Assembly: GCA_016490735.1 (NCBI GenBank)
Contig: JAEMWC010000009.1
Span: 2,256,001 to 2,320,000 of the forward strand
Reading direction: 5' to 3'
From: Pachyseris speciosa
Lineage: Eukaryota > Cnidaria > Anthozoa > Scleractinia > Pachyseridae
Length of the DNA stretch: 64,000 nt
The notes beneath the pieces were generated by a model. It made no database searches, was not told the DNA's origin, and worked only from the letters and a program-made list of their open reading frames with translations. A program made the position numbers and the translations under genes. Shown in pieces: positions 36,501 through 45,870 of this stretch. Position 1 is the first letter of the stretch; every line of letters starts with the position of its first letter.

Positions 36501-39500
36501 GTATTAAATATTTTACAACATGCTTTGTTTACCAGAAATTAGAAGTTTGTTTTCATACCTTGCTCTTAATGTTTTGTTAAACCAGTCCCATTTGCTGCCT
36601 CCTCACAAATACCACATGTAGCAGTGTTACCTTTTTGGATTATTTTGATTGAGGTTGAAATGCAACTTGAACATTGAGTACCTTATCATTCAGCAGGATT
36701 TGTATACCGTAAAAGCTCAGTATTACGCCCCCTGTCTCTATTGACCCCCTAGTTTGGGAGTCGGTTTTTGAAATAAGCCCCCCTCTCTAATAAGCCCTTC
36801 CTCCTGTTAGGGACATGAGATTTTGGGGTTAGTCCCTCTTATTCCCTCTTACGAAATCCACTTAATGATGCCCAGTTTGTTTGTTTTTAAACAAATATAC
36901 ACTTATGCAAACACGTAATACTGTTTGCTGCTCTGTATTAAATAATAAAGTTTCGCTGCAGTTGTTTGAGTTTTGTACAAAAGCTATTTTAAGTCAAAAA
37001 TGAAGCCCCAGGCCCTCCTCTAATAAGCCCCCTGTCAATGAGGCCTGAAATTAAATAAGCCCACAAGCGGCTTAATAGAGCTTTTAAGGTATGTCCTGAA
37101 AATCCTGGAGAGTGATTGAAGTTTAGTCTAACATTTTCCAGCACTGGAAAGTTCTTGAAAAGGGTAGGAGGTCCTGGAACATTTTGAATATTATTTAACT
37201 CAAGTAATAGTAAAAGGTTTCTTGAAAGCAGCTAGATGGGAAGATCCAACAACTGAAAAATACTCAATAAGCATCGAGTCCTGGGAAAGAACTTTCTAAG
37301 GCCTGGAAAAGTCCTTGAAATTTGTATCTGATAAAGAGTATGAACCCTGGCCCAGGAAATGGTTAATATTTTCTTTGCCAACCCTGTAGTCTTATAACGT
37401 TGTGGCAAAGACAGTTGACATCAGTTTAATGTAGCTTAATTTACTGGAGATTCAGGCCTGGTTCAAACGTTGAACTTCACATGAGCCCAATCCAATGCAA
37501 ATGAGCAAAAACAGATTTTTCTCATTTTGCATTAGATTTGGCACATGTGAAGTTTGATGTTTGAAACCGGGCCTAAGCTAGGTTGAGGAGAGATTATTGA
37601 ATTATATTTGAGAAATGGGTTTTAGTGGCATTTTAATTTGTCATTCCTAATAGCAAAACAATAAAATTTCTTAGGCTTCTAGGGTAGGTTTTAGTAGGCT
37701 GGATGGACAGCAAGAGGACTAGACACTTCCGTTATTTTCAGAAAATGCTCCCCAAAGAGAAAAGAAAAACAAAAAGAATAATTGGTTGCACTTCACATCA
37801 ACTAACAGTTTTTTCACTATCAATAGGAAATTGTTTCAATTTTAACCATTTCACCACCAAGTTTCTTTGTATTTTATTTGCCTCCTCTCTTGTAAGTTGA
37901 TATTTTTGTCATGCTCCCCCTCCCTCACTCCATTCCATAGGCCATCCCTAACTAGTTAAAACTAATGCACATCATTGGCTTCCCCATGGGGTCGACCCCG
38001 GGCTAACCAGGGGGATTGCAAAATCAGTCAAGCAAACTTGACAAGTTTCCCCAGGGGGTCAGGGAATCTTGCGTGACAAAGTCCCTGGGTGGGGTGTCTC
38101 TCAGCAGAAAATCCCCCTGACATCCTTTACAAACTTCTGAATTCCCCCACCCCTAATCTTTGATTGCAAAACAATGTTGAGATTTTCCGCTACCCTTGAG
38201 CACAGAATCCCATCCATCTCTTTGTATTCCCCACATATCTCCCTAGTTGCCCCAGGGGTTGACCCCATGGGGAAGCCAATGACATGTGCATAAACAGTAC
38301 CTTAAAGAAGGAAAGACATCATTCTATCAGGAACTTTGGGTGGGAGATCACATTGTCTTTCATGGCAGTTACTTAGGTACTCGGGTAGTTTTGGTGTTGT
38401 AGTTCAATTTTATCCTTGGTTCAATTTTTATTTTCTTTTGTTCTTGTGTATGGTAATGTATGATAATGAGTACAAAACAAAGGAAAATACAAATTGAACC
38501 AAGGATAATACTGAACCACAACATAGGCTTGATCACTTCTTACAGACTAACTTTTCTGCAGGACTTTGATCCTGAAAAACGGAAGATGATCAGCAGAACA
38601 CTGCGGTTTATAGCACACAGCAATGGTGCGCACTTGCAGGTTAGTGCATTTACCCCAAATAAGCCATCCGTCTCTCTTTACCTCCGCTCGGGGGAGGGCT
38701 TGATATGATATCTTTCCTCTTTCTCCTCAACCATCCCCTCCCTCAAAGAGAAATTTACAGAATTTGCTTGATCACAAGTTACTCTTTCTTTCTTGTTTTT
38801 CATCTCTTTTGTACAGTCGGTTAGATTTGTATGCATAGGAGTTTTTCAAATTGGCTCGCTTCTACAGATTTTTGAACAAAGAAAATATATTTATCTACTG
38901 TATGTATCAAAGACATTAATGTTTGAAACAACCACGATTGGTTTCTATCTACACTAGGTACATTTTAACGCCAAGATAATGGTATCAGACTTCAATGATC
39001 TAAAAATTATTACTCATGCTGTTTTTTCTTTGTGTTGTGGGGGTGTTGGAGAAATATGGACGCGCGAATTGACGTGGTACGCGCGAGGAGGGAGGAAGGC
39101 GCGCGTGTTCCTCCCTCGCTCTAAATCGTGCCTCATTTTCTCCATCGCTTGCTATGCACACCGGAGTTTTATTTTCTGACACGTAATTAATTTTCAGGCA
39201 TTTTCCACAGGCAAGGTCATGCAAGATGGCTATTTTTAATTAGTTCACTTTGTTAATGATGCACGCTTGAGTTCAAATAAGCACCTCAGTCGTCTGCGAA
39301 AAATGCAAATCTTTGCTTAACGATTAGTTTTCGGCAAAAGCCATGCAAGATGTGCTTCTTTAATTTTAAAGTTTCCTGAAACCAATCTTGTTGGTTTTCC
39401 TTACGATTCAAGCTTCCGTTATTGTCATATCTTTGTGAACAACCGAAGGCGTATTAGGCAAGTGTATTGTTTTGGCTCAAAAACTAATGAACACGCGTAA

Positions 39501-42500
39501 GAATTAATTGATTAGTTCTTTGTGTGTTGTAGTGTTTTTGAAAACACCTGGAGGTAACTAGGAGAGAGAAATAAGCAGAACTGTTAAGATCGTCTTTTTA
39601 ATTAGTTTGTCAATATCCTACCCTGGCTCCAGAGGCCCGTTGAAAAAAAATATATCCCTGAAAATCCAAATAGAATTTTTTTTTTCCTCTCGCGCCTTGC
39701 GCCTCGTTGCTGCGGCTTGGCCGCGTAAGTCCCTCCTTCAAACGAAAAAAATAACCTCTGGCACCCAGGGTATCAATATCCATGCGACAAGAGAATGATC
39801 CTCTCTGTTAAACACTTTTTCGATCGTAGTGTCCGATGGCTATATTTTTTTCATTGTTTTGTCCAAACTGCTTGAAATATTTTCCTCAAACTTGCAATAA
39901 CTCTTGGACAACTGACAAGAAAATGTCAGTCAAAGAACAAACCATAATCCTTTGTTAGCGGTTTTATTTTTTCAAAATAAGCAGGAGAAAACGATAAGAT
40001 AAATACAGGTAAAATTGCAAAGAACATCATTCACACTAGTTCGTCAATACAACTGTGACAGTAATATAATCCTTTTCTGCTAAACCTTTCTGAATTTAAA
40101 TTACAAATCTATAATCGTAAAAGCTAAATGTGCAATAGCCGGATGAAAAGATATTGGTTGTTAACCGTTGCCAAGTGATATAAAGCATAACTATGTATAA
40201 AGTTAGTAAAATTGTTAAAAACGTCATTCAAACTGGCAATCCTTTTCGCTAACCTTTTTTTATTTGAACTGAAATTTGTGGGCAGCGTAAAAGGGAATTC
40301 TCACCGAAAGTTTTCTATATTTTTCAACGCTGCTGTAAATCTTGACGAAGTACCTTTTCTCAAACTCAAAGGGCGAAGTCACGGCAATTCTTGATATAAA
40401 TTTGTTCAAATCGTGAGTAAGTACTTTTTCTTTTACATGAACGGCGTGGTAACACGAAGAGGCAGATTTCAAATTACTTGTTTGATAGGAAAAGAAACTG
40501 CAACCTTGGACTTATTGTGTTAGAAAATTCCCCCACGCCCCCGCTCAATAATGGTAGCGCGGGGGAAAGTGACCAAGGTTGTAGTAGCATCTTATGGCGA
40601 TGACAACTTGAACTACTTAGCCTAAGTTGCAATCCATTTCTTCTCCGTCATCCGTGGCCATAGACAACCGCAAATAGTTTCAATGCGCATATTAAGCACC
40701 TCGTAAGACTTAAATGTAACTGACGCATTTGAATTCTCATTTTATCAGCAATGGGAGATTCCGATTGGCTCATAAACAACAGCCTCTCCCCTGATTCCCC
40801 CCCCCCCCCCCCCCCCCCTCCGTGCCTCCCCACTAGGCTCTTCATGTTTCGGATGTTTTAGTTGACAATCCAGCAAGACACTACAAGCTTGAGCAGTCTA
40901 ATACGCCAACTTCGTTCCTAGGGAGACCCTGGGAACACGGTTGGGTTGCTAATACGCATGTACCATAAGCATTTGTTTGCGTTTTTACTAAAATCTTCGG
41001 TGTGGAAAACTTGAGAACGGTACGCAATGTTTTCATAGTACAATGCATTTTCATATTAGCCGTTTCCAACACATCAAACAAGTGAACGAAACGAAAATGA
41101 TAACAGGTAGGCTCAAGTTACCTAACCGACATTTTTCCCTTTCAGTTCTTTAGTACCAAAGCTGAGGGCCTAACTAACCGCACCCGGGGACTGGTGGGGG
41201 CACTTTTGTTCCACACCCCTCTCAAGTAAGTCAAGGCCTCATGACGGAGCGGTTTTGAATTGAGTGTCGTAAAACCAAAAGCAATGCAATTACCCCAGCC
41301 AATCACAACGGACCGAAACAGTGAAATGAGCCAATCACAATTCAAACGATTACACGTCACCGAGTTAAAGCGCGGGAAAATGCACACGAGCAAATCGCCG
41401 TTGGTTTTGGTTTTGCTTCTCATTGGTGGAGAAAGTGGCGCTCTATTTAAACGAAATTTAAATGGTGTTCAACACAACCACGGTGTAAGGGAAATCCACA
41501 CCTTGTCTTTGTCACTATTGGCATGGTTTTTAACATGGGCTAATACCTGGAATGACGACCTCAGAAGGAGATGCAGATGTCCTTTAATTCTGTTGAACCA
41601 AGGACAAAGATAAACTTTGTATAAACATCTGACCCTTCATACAGTAAAAACTCTACGAAGCCCCTCTCTATTAATACCCCCTCTTTATTAAGCGCCCCGT
41701 TTGGAAGTCGGTTTTCGTAATAAGTCCCCCTTCTTTAATAACCCCCCCCCTCCTTTTGGACATGCGATTTTGTAATTTGACCCTCCTATTCCCGCTCTTA
41801 TGAAGTCCACTTCACGTGGCCCAGTTGGTTTGTTTTTAAACAAACATACACTCAGCCACATAATACTGTTTGCTGCTCTTTATTAGATAAAAAAAGTTTC
41901 ACTATTTTAAGACGAAAACGGCGTGTTTAAGATTTCAAATAAGCCCCTTCTCTATTAATAAGCCCCCGTTAAAGGCCTTCTAATAAGTCCCCCCGTTAAT
42001 GAGGGGGGAAATTCAATAAAAGAACTTTTACGGTATTCGTGCTTTTTATCCCATTTTCCCCCTTCAGTAAAGTGGTGTCAGTGGATCACAATAAACCCAT
42101 TATTGTACCAGCTGGACAGGACTCGTTTCAGCAAATCGGTGAGATAAACATTCCTTCTCACCTACTTCGTTGTTTCATATGAACGTCGGTTTCCATGTTT
42201 GTTCTCACTGTTACGAGTTCACTTCTTTGTGCAACCAGGGCACCGCCAGTGGCCAGTCAAGACATGGGAAAGATGCACAGCAGGTTCGTGTAATCTTCGT
42301 TTTTGTCTTCTGCAGTCTGATTGGTCGGATTGACTTGGCTTATCTTCGGCAAAGCAGCAAACAGTCGACTCTTGCCTTGTAGACACATGCAATAACTGTT
42401 ACCGACATAAGACCCTTTTATTACGGATTAAAGAAAAAGTTGCAGCGAATAATTACTGAAAAGAAGGCTCAACCAACGACGACACGAACGTCACAGAACA

Positions 42501-44810
42501 ACAAGTCTAATTTGCAAAAACAGTCGGGTTTTACGTTTTGGTGCATTTCTTTCCCGTCCTCTGCAAAACAACAACGTGAACTGACCAAATTTTAGATGTT
42601 GTGGAGAACGTGAGCGCATGACGATAAATGTTCTTTCTTTCTTTCTTTCTTTGCATTAACGCCGTTAGAGGTATTCTTGGTTTTCACATGATGTCATAAA
42701 AAACTAAAATTCAAAATTAAACAGACTTTTGCATTTTAGTTTCATCACTTAAAAGACGTTTTAGAAATGTATCTGCTTACATGTTTTCAGCTCGGTAGCT
42801 TGCTTTGTTTTGAAAATAGAGCAATTTGAATTTTAGATTTTATTACAGTGTGTGACATAAACATGACTGCTCATAAGCATGTCACGTACATGAAAACATC
42901 GATTCCCCGTGTGTATTTTTAGGTCTGAAAAGCCAACATGACAAGAGAAGCGTCTACGTGAATGTCTGCAAGCTCAAAACAGAGAAGAAAGCCTTTGAGA
43001 TAGCAAAAGTAAATTCCAGATGTTTTCACTCGTTTCCGGCCGCCATATTTGTGCCCCTCAGAGGGACACTAACATGGTGTTTCCATACTAAACTCTATAA
43101 TTTTGAGTGGTAGATTTTGCCGAATAACACGAATACGGGATACCGCACATCCCTGAGACTTAAGCATGTTGTTTATTTATTACTATTCTGCAATATCTCA
43201 ATTTCTTGACATAATCTATTGAATGGTTGATGATTTTATTTTTTTACTTGCGTGACTGAAAACCAAGAATATTTTCTGGATAGTTCACCCACATTTTGCA
43301 AGTTCAACAAGTTGAAATAATGGCGAAAGAGTTGCCATAACAAGAAGTTACATTTTGAAACGACGTTCTCGTTGCCGTTGCCGTAGTCGTTGCTTAGCTC
43401 CCTAAGTAACTATCTAATGCGAGCGCCAAATCGTTGTCCCGACAAGGAAAGCAATTGAAACTTGGTGGAAACCGCGAACTCTTTTCGCTTTCAAAGAAGG
43501 GTTGCCTTAGCGCGTAAGTCAAAGTTAAAAAGGCAGGGAACAAGACTCACAAAAACGTCTTTGCCAACACCGTTTTAGCCGGAAAGGCTCTTTATATGTC
43601 AAAAGGCTTTGATTCTGAAAGAAAACGAATTTTCGGTTCTTTGTGTTTTAGGGACCCGTACGAGCTGTGGAAGGCTGCCTTCTCCACGTTTTTTCCTCCT
43701 GAGGTAAATCTCGTCTTTTACGACTTCACAAGCTCTTACTAGCTTGGATGATGAGTTACTGACGGTGAATGGCATGAGCAGTCGATTACGATTTACATTT
43801 TTTATCCTTTCGATGCAGAAATCACAAGGGAGGCATACCAGCGAAGATCCGTCCAAGGATCCGCAGTATGCTGAACCAGCAGTCGACGCAATGAGAAAGC
43901 AGAAAGACGAGGTAACCTGGGGAGAAAAGCAATCTGAAAGAGCTTTTCACACCGTACTATATAGCCTGTAATTTCAACGGTCAAAAAGAATTTGTGTAAC
44001 AATGAAATTAGCGTAGATGCGTATGAAATCCTAAAGTGTGGAGGCGCCACGCACCTCTCGAACAGTTCACAGGATTGGCTGAGAAAACAATAAACAAACA
44101 ACAGAAACAATGACCCTAGCCTGAAATAATGGAGCTGCGTGGTAATAAGAACCAATGAAATAATAGGTTACTGAGAGGTGCGTGGCATCTGAAAGTGTGA
44201 CCATTCAAATGAAAGCTACTGAGCAGTACTTCCTGTGTGCTGTTTACTATGACGTAAAAGGTGGTTCTAACGTTTGAGTCTGTGGATGAAATCTAAAGTG
44301 TGACCATTCAAATGAAAGCTTCTGAGCAGTACTTTCCTGTGATGCTGTTATTATGCTGTACAAGGTGTTCTAAATTTTGAGTCTGTGAATGAAATCCTAA
44401 AGTGTGACCATTCAAATGAAAGCTACTGAGCAGTACTTTGCTGTGATGCTGTTTATTATGCTGTACAAGGTGGTTCTAACTTTGAGTCTGTGAATGAAAT
44501 CCTAAAGTGTGACCATTCAAATGAAAGCTACTGAGCAGTACTTTCCTTTGCTGTTTATTTTGCTGTACAAAGTGGTTTTAACTTAAAATTCTCAAGTAGG
44601 TGCATTTAAATTTGCTCCCCGACAATTATTCAGGCGCTTTGTTGAGTGAAAGAAATAACTCCTATCGGTTTTGCGACGCATAGCGCTCGTTGAACACTAA
44701 CTATAAAATCATCATTCTCTTTGCAGGAGTTAGAGAGATATCGGAAACTTGCCATGCGGAAAGTCCGTGATTCATCGCGGGCCACTGGTGGTGAAAAGCG
44801 CCCACGGTAA
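25629..44810 (+). CDS. DYNC2LI1: Cytoplasmic dynein 2 light intermediate chain 1
   Basis: 17 exons: 25629-25642, 26946-27013, 28146-28216, 29222-29256, 29363-29435, 29721-29809, 29922-30000, 35430-35482, 35891-35944, 36411-36479, 38562-38639, 41146-41225, 42068-42138, 42239-42283, 43652-43703, 43819-43911, 44727-44810. Part of the dynein-2 motor for retrograde intraflagellar transport. Family marks: P-loop FFLGNKNSGKTS, 'ALDYTFGRRAK', 'WELGGGTFLSKLI', 'VVVLDLSLPNELL', 'IDPFPIPLAIIGGKYDIYQ', 'DFDPEKRKMISRTLRFIAH', 'DPYELWK', 'DPQYAEPAVDAMRKQKDE'. Expected length about 369 aa (human 351). Two junctions break frame by one missing base each: exon 9 to 10 (the conserved N-H-P-D site, near 35938) and exon 13 to 14 (the I-G-A-P-P site, near 42239). 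Either assembly indels or a damaged allele; the rest is intact. Confidence 0.92.
25913..26179. mobile_element. 267-bp MITE
   Basis: The terminal inverted repeat TGCTAGCAGAGGCCTCTTTT continues into 'ccttgtatt', with the complement at the right end. Internal partial repeats are 'gtcgaaatggtctg' and 'gagcatgcgt'. DYNC2LI1 intron 1. Confidence 0.85.
26757..26845. mobile_element. 89-bp palindromic MITE
   Basis: 'gttgctcgaagcatggttag' plus the palindrome AGCGCTAACC at the left, with the complement at the right end. A loop of about 35 bp. DYNC2LI1 intron 1, 100 bp before exon 2. Confidence 0.8.
27412..27605 (-). mobile_element. tRNA-derived SINE, third family, copy 1
   Basis: The minus-strand head GGGATGGCGCAGTGGTGAGA and B box GGTTTGATTCCC precede a body with 'GGTTCTCTTCTCTGCTCCGA' and 'GAGGTTTTTCTCCGGG'. 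Two more minus-strand copies lie at 45170-45310 and 59222-59345, so this is a dispersed family. DYNC2LI1 intron 2. Confidence 0.85.
27796..27905 (-). mobile_element. LINE 3' tail, minus strand
   Basis: An (ACA)n run of about 45 bp followed by 'tttattcgtattgtacag'. Read on the minus strand this is a LINE 3' end with AATAAA and a (TTG)n tail. No coding part remains. Confidence 0.5.
28488..29148. mobile_element. Pogo-like MITE interrupted by another element
   Basis: The ends match the family at 2868-3030 ('cagtggaacatggatttaac' left; 'aacccaggttccactgta' right), as does the inner 'tatattgaggtccttttccatac'. The middle is displaced by the element at 28640-29104. DYNC2LI1 intron 3. Confidence 0.7.
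28640..29104. mobile_element. 465-bp element nested in the pogo-like MITE
   Basis: Terminal inverted repeat GGCCCTGTTAGG / CCTAACAGGGCC. The body has repeated 'tgtcgcaattt' motifs and 'gggccgcatggcgctgtcgg'. Its insertion inside another element shows it is the younger. No transposase. Confidence 0.75.
29571..29700. mobile_element. 130-bp MITE related to 9882-10047
   Basis: The ends ATGTAGGTCAAAATGAAATT and AATTTCATTTTGACCTACAACAT are inverted. 'aggtcaaaatgaaatgc' also recurs internally. It lies between exons 5 and 6 of DYNC2LI1, only 20 bp before the exon 6 acceptor region. Confidence 0.75.
30055..33251 (-). mobile_element. CR1/L2-like LINE, copy A, nearly full length
   Basis: On the minus strand it reads: start near 33251, a 2A-like motif, AP endonuclease, reverse transcriptase, and a 3' UTR ending with AATAAA and a (TTGTA)n-like tail at about 30055-30110. 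At least three frameshifts break the reading frame (near 32260, 32020 and 30380), so it is dead, but the sequence is otherwise well preserved. It lies antisense in intron 7 of DYNC2LI1 and explains that intron's size. Confidence 0.9.
30221..31985 (-). pseudogene. LINE copy A: reverse transcriptase region
   Basis: The long frame (543 codons to 30339) carries the RT blocks in order: 'NNYRPISLLPVLSKLCERI', 'SGNKKWHSTETSLI', 'VVLLDMSKAFDSVNHDILL', 'GVPQGSILSPLLF' and the catalytic YVDD (normally YxDD). The expected C-terminal end 'RTVTLWNALKPHFKLSESL' continues in another frame (30221-30421), so a frameshift near 30380 separates them. Upstream, the linker from the endonuclease (31967-32224 frame) is also shifted. 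Confidence 0.9.
32254..33261 (-). pseudogene. LINE copy A: 2A-like motif and AP endonuclease
   Basis: A 335-codon frame. It opens with a hydrophobic stretch ending 'LILLAGDIEVNPGMP', a 2A-like skipping motif whose last Pro is replaced by Met. The APE-type endonuclease follows: 'THLNARSIKNRDHY', 'FTVSETWLDNSI', 'GGGVCAYVRE', 'IVICTVYRSPP', 'VYVLGDLNCNLLN', 'ETLIDVILASN' and the catalytic SDHDLVF. It stops early at 'AIVLTQS' through a frameshift before the linker to the RT. The first bases are fused to copy B (see 33252-34075). Confidence 0.9.
33252..34075 (-). mobile_element. LINE copy B, internally deleted and truncated
   Basis: Same family as copy A with only scattered substitutions. It carries the 5' end, the 2A-like motif and the endonuclease up to 'LYDLSFIS', then jumps straight into RT sequence ('TSIINQSLASNTFPIEWK' to 'LLDMSKAFDS'). 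About 1.3 kb of the middle and the whole 3' part are missing. It ends where copy A's 5' end begins, with the shared bases TGAAGAAGCC at the join. Confidence 0.85.
34345..34597 (-). mobile_element. tRNA-derived SINE, first family, minus strand
   Basis: The reverse complement shows TTAGCTCAGTTGGTAGAG and the B box GGTTCAAATCCC, then 'CACTCAGGGTCTTTAATATG' and 'GGACGATAAACTGTAGGCCC'. It matches the SINE at 9049-9447. Intron 7 of DYNC2LI1. Confidence 0.8.
35139..35335. repeat. 26-bp minisatellite
   Basis: About 7.5 tandem copies of CAGTCTATCAGTCTGTCAGC followed by TGCAGT, with only a few substitutions. All three forward frames stay open through it (Ser/Gln-rich peptides), an artefact of the repeat. 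It sits about 95 bp before exon 8 of DYNC2LI1. Confidence 0.95.
36715..37091. mobile_element. 377-bp MITE, copy 1 (TACCGTAAAAGCTC family)
   Basis: It begins TACCGTAAAAGCTC and ends GAGCTTTTAAGGTA. The body repeats 'aataagccccc' and contains 'gtttgtttttaaacaaatatacac'. A second same-strand copy is at 41640-42035. DYNC2LI1 intron 10. Confidence 0.8.
37455..37573. mobile_element. 119-bp palindromic MITE
   Basis: 'ggcctggttcaaacgttgaa' and 'cttcacatg' at the left pair with 'catgtgaagtttgatgtttg' and 'aaaccgggcc' at the right. DYNC2LI1 intron 10. Confidence 0.75.
37963..38292. mobile_element. 330-bp MITE, copy 2 (opposite orientation to 22971-23302)
   Basis: Same terminal repeat (taatgcacatcattggcttc) and the same body read backwards, including 'gaattcccccacccctaatc' and 'gacaaagtccctgg'. 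DYNC2LI1 intron 10. Confidence 0.85.
38394..38522. mobile_element. 129-bp foldback MITE
   Basis: The inverted arms 'gttgtagttcaattttatcc' and 'ttggttcaattt' pair with 'aaattgaaccaaggataata' and 'ctgaaccacaac'. It ends about 40 bp before exon 11 of DYNC2LI1. Confidence 0.75.
38640..41145. other. DYNC2LI1 intron 11, mostly unassigned
   Basis: A CpG-rich patch with 'cgcgcgaggagggaggaagg' (about 39060-39120) and a C homopolymer (40797-40818) are the only marked features. A scrap with 'cgttcctagggagaccctgg' near 40912-40932 belongs to the MITE family of 20550-20770. No coding exon is supported. Confidence 0.5.
40797..40818. repeat. Poly-C tract (22 bp)
   Basis: Uninterrupted C run; length in the assembly may be unreliable. 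Confidence 0.9.
41247..41450 (-). mobile_element. Truncated copy of the AGAGYGGTTTTCAAT MITE
   Basis: GAGCGGTTTTGAATTGAGTG, then 'ccagccaatcacaacgg' and 'ggttttgcttctcattgg', is the reverse of the split element at 13143-16355. Here the two body halves are still joined, which shows the ancestral arrangement. The other terminus is missing. Confidence 0.75.
41640..42035. mobile_element. 396-bp MITE, copy 2 (TACCGTAAAAGCTC family)
   Basis: It starts TACAGTAAAAACTCTAC and ends AACTTTTACGGTA. The body has 'ttggaagtcggttttcgtaa' and 'gtttgtttttaaacaaacat' as in 36715-37091. It ends about 30 bp before exon 13 of DYNC2LI1. Confidence 0.8.
42631..42652. repeat. (TTTC)n microsatellite
   Basis: About five tetranucleotide units in intron 14 of DYNC2LI1. 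Confidence 0.9.
43018..43215. repeat. Dispersed repeat with CCGGCCGCCAT core
   Basis: 'ttttcactcgtttccggccg' followed by 'ccctcagagggacac' (a short palindrome) and 'cgggataccgcacatccctgag'. Its 3' half matches 5196-5320 in reverse. Probably a non-autonomous DNA element; termini not defined. Confidence 0.5.
44046..44186. mobile_element. 141-bp MITE
   Basis: The ends GCCACGCACCTCTC and GAGAGGTGCGTGGC are inverted. It lies in intron 16 of DYNC2LI1, immediately before the 104-bp tandem repeat. Confidence 0.75.
44193..44583 (+). repeat. 104-bp tandem repeat, about four copies
   Basis: Unit starts near 44195, 44298, 44402 and 44507, each reading 'gtgtgaccattcaaatgaaa' then 'gctactgagcagtac', ending 'gagtctgtgaatgaaatcc'. 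Copies differ by small indels. It lies within intron 16 of DYNC2LI1. Confidence 0.9.
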
Positions 44811-45169
44811 CGATGGACAGCGCAAATGTTACTGATGGCTCTGAACAATCCCCATTGAGAGAGTGATACCAGTGTTGTGGTTAACCAGAATGAGCTCTCT
44901 GTATTGAAATATTTATACTGTTAACTTAAAAGTTCTGTTTACTTGTAAATGTTGTGAAAGCTCCACTACCCTTCTCGAGTTAAAAAAATGGAGCTTCTTC
45001 GTGGTCGCTCGTTGAAATTGGTGACGAGACCTAAGAACACAGACTTCAAATCAAATCAAATTTAAGCTCGATAGCGTCGGAGTGTTGCCCAATTCGCGAG
45101 CTCATGTATTAAACGTTTAGCATTGGGTCGAATTGGAATTTAGTAGTGTTGGTTTCGGATCGAATTGGA

Positions 45170-45310
45170 ATTTAGTAGTGTTGGTTTTTGTGGAAAACCT
45201 CTCGGAGCAGAAGTCAACCAAACTCAACCCACATATGACGTCGAGTCCGGAATCGAACCCAGGCTACAGTGGAAGGCGAGTGCTCTCACCACTGCGCCAT
45301 CCCTGCTCCC
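45170..45310 (-). mobile_element. tRNA-derived SINE, third family, copy 2
   Basis: The minus-strand head GGGATGGCGCAGTGGTGAGA and B box GGTTCGATTCC match 27412-27605. A short direct repeat 'tcgaattggaatttagtagt' at 45129-45181 flanks its tail end. Just 3' of DYNC2LI1. Confidence 0.85.
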
Positions 45311-45725
45311 CAAAGACTTCTACGTTTTGAACGTATTAAATCTGGTTTGAGACGTCTGTTCATCCCACTCCTTGATTGGTGTAGCACTTGTTTGGTGTTT
45401 CTGAATTCATCGTTGCACTTGTCACACTGAAAACAAGGGTGAAAAAAAGTACTTCAAAAAGGTTTAAACAGTTCTCTATCACTCTTCACACGCAAAACTC
45501 GAAGGGAACGTGAAAGAACTCACATACGGTTCGCAAAGTTTAGGGAACATATGTCCCAGTGTTATAGTTGACAAGTCTACGTTATTGTCTGCCGTTTTCT
45601 GCTGACACAACGTCCCCGGGGATAGAAATAGAAATCTTCGAAGAGTAGTTCCATTTGCGTGAAATCTCTAACCTCATGCCAGAGACGTTTTTGCTCGCGC
45701 GATAGTTTTGTCGAAAGGGCGTTAC

Positions 45726-45756
<31 letters not shown>

Positions 45757-45772
45757 AGGGAGTGAAACACGA

Positions 45773-45870
45773 AAATTTGGTTTATCAACGGAGTTGATAA
45801 TGTAAATTGATTTACAAAGCTGACGTTTCGAGCATTAGCCCTTCGTCAGAGCGAATTATTTTGTCTGTTC
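45773..45870 (-). mobile_element. Penelope-like element terminus with hammerhead-like core
   Basis: It matches the terminal part of the Penelope fragment at 54477 ('ttggtttatcaacggagtt', 'gacgtttcgagc.ttagccc'). On the minus strand CTGACGA, then GGGC-TAAT-GCTC (a four-pair stem), then GAAAC gives the conserved core layout of a hammerhead ribozyme. No coding part remains. Confidence 0.65.

Noticed and set aside
42923..42957. DYNC2LI1 exon beginning GLKSQHDKRSVY
   Set aside because: It has good splice sites, but the peptide does not match the family and the phase does not fit. The exon at 42239-42283 (APPVASQDMGKMHSR) matches both neighbours.
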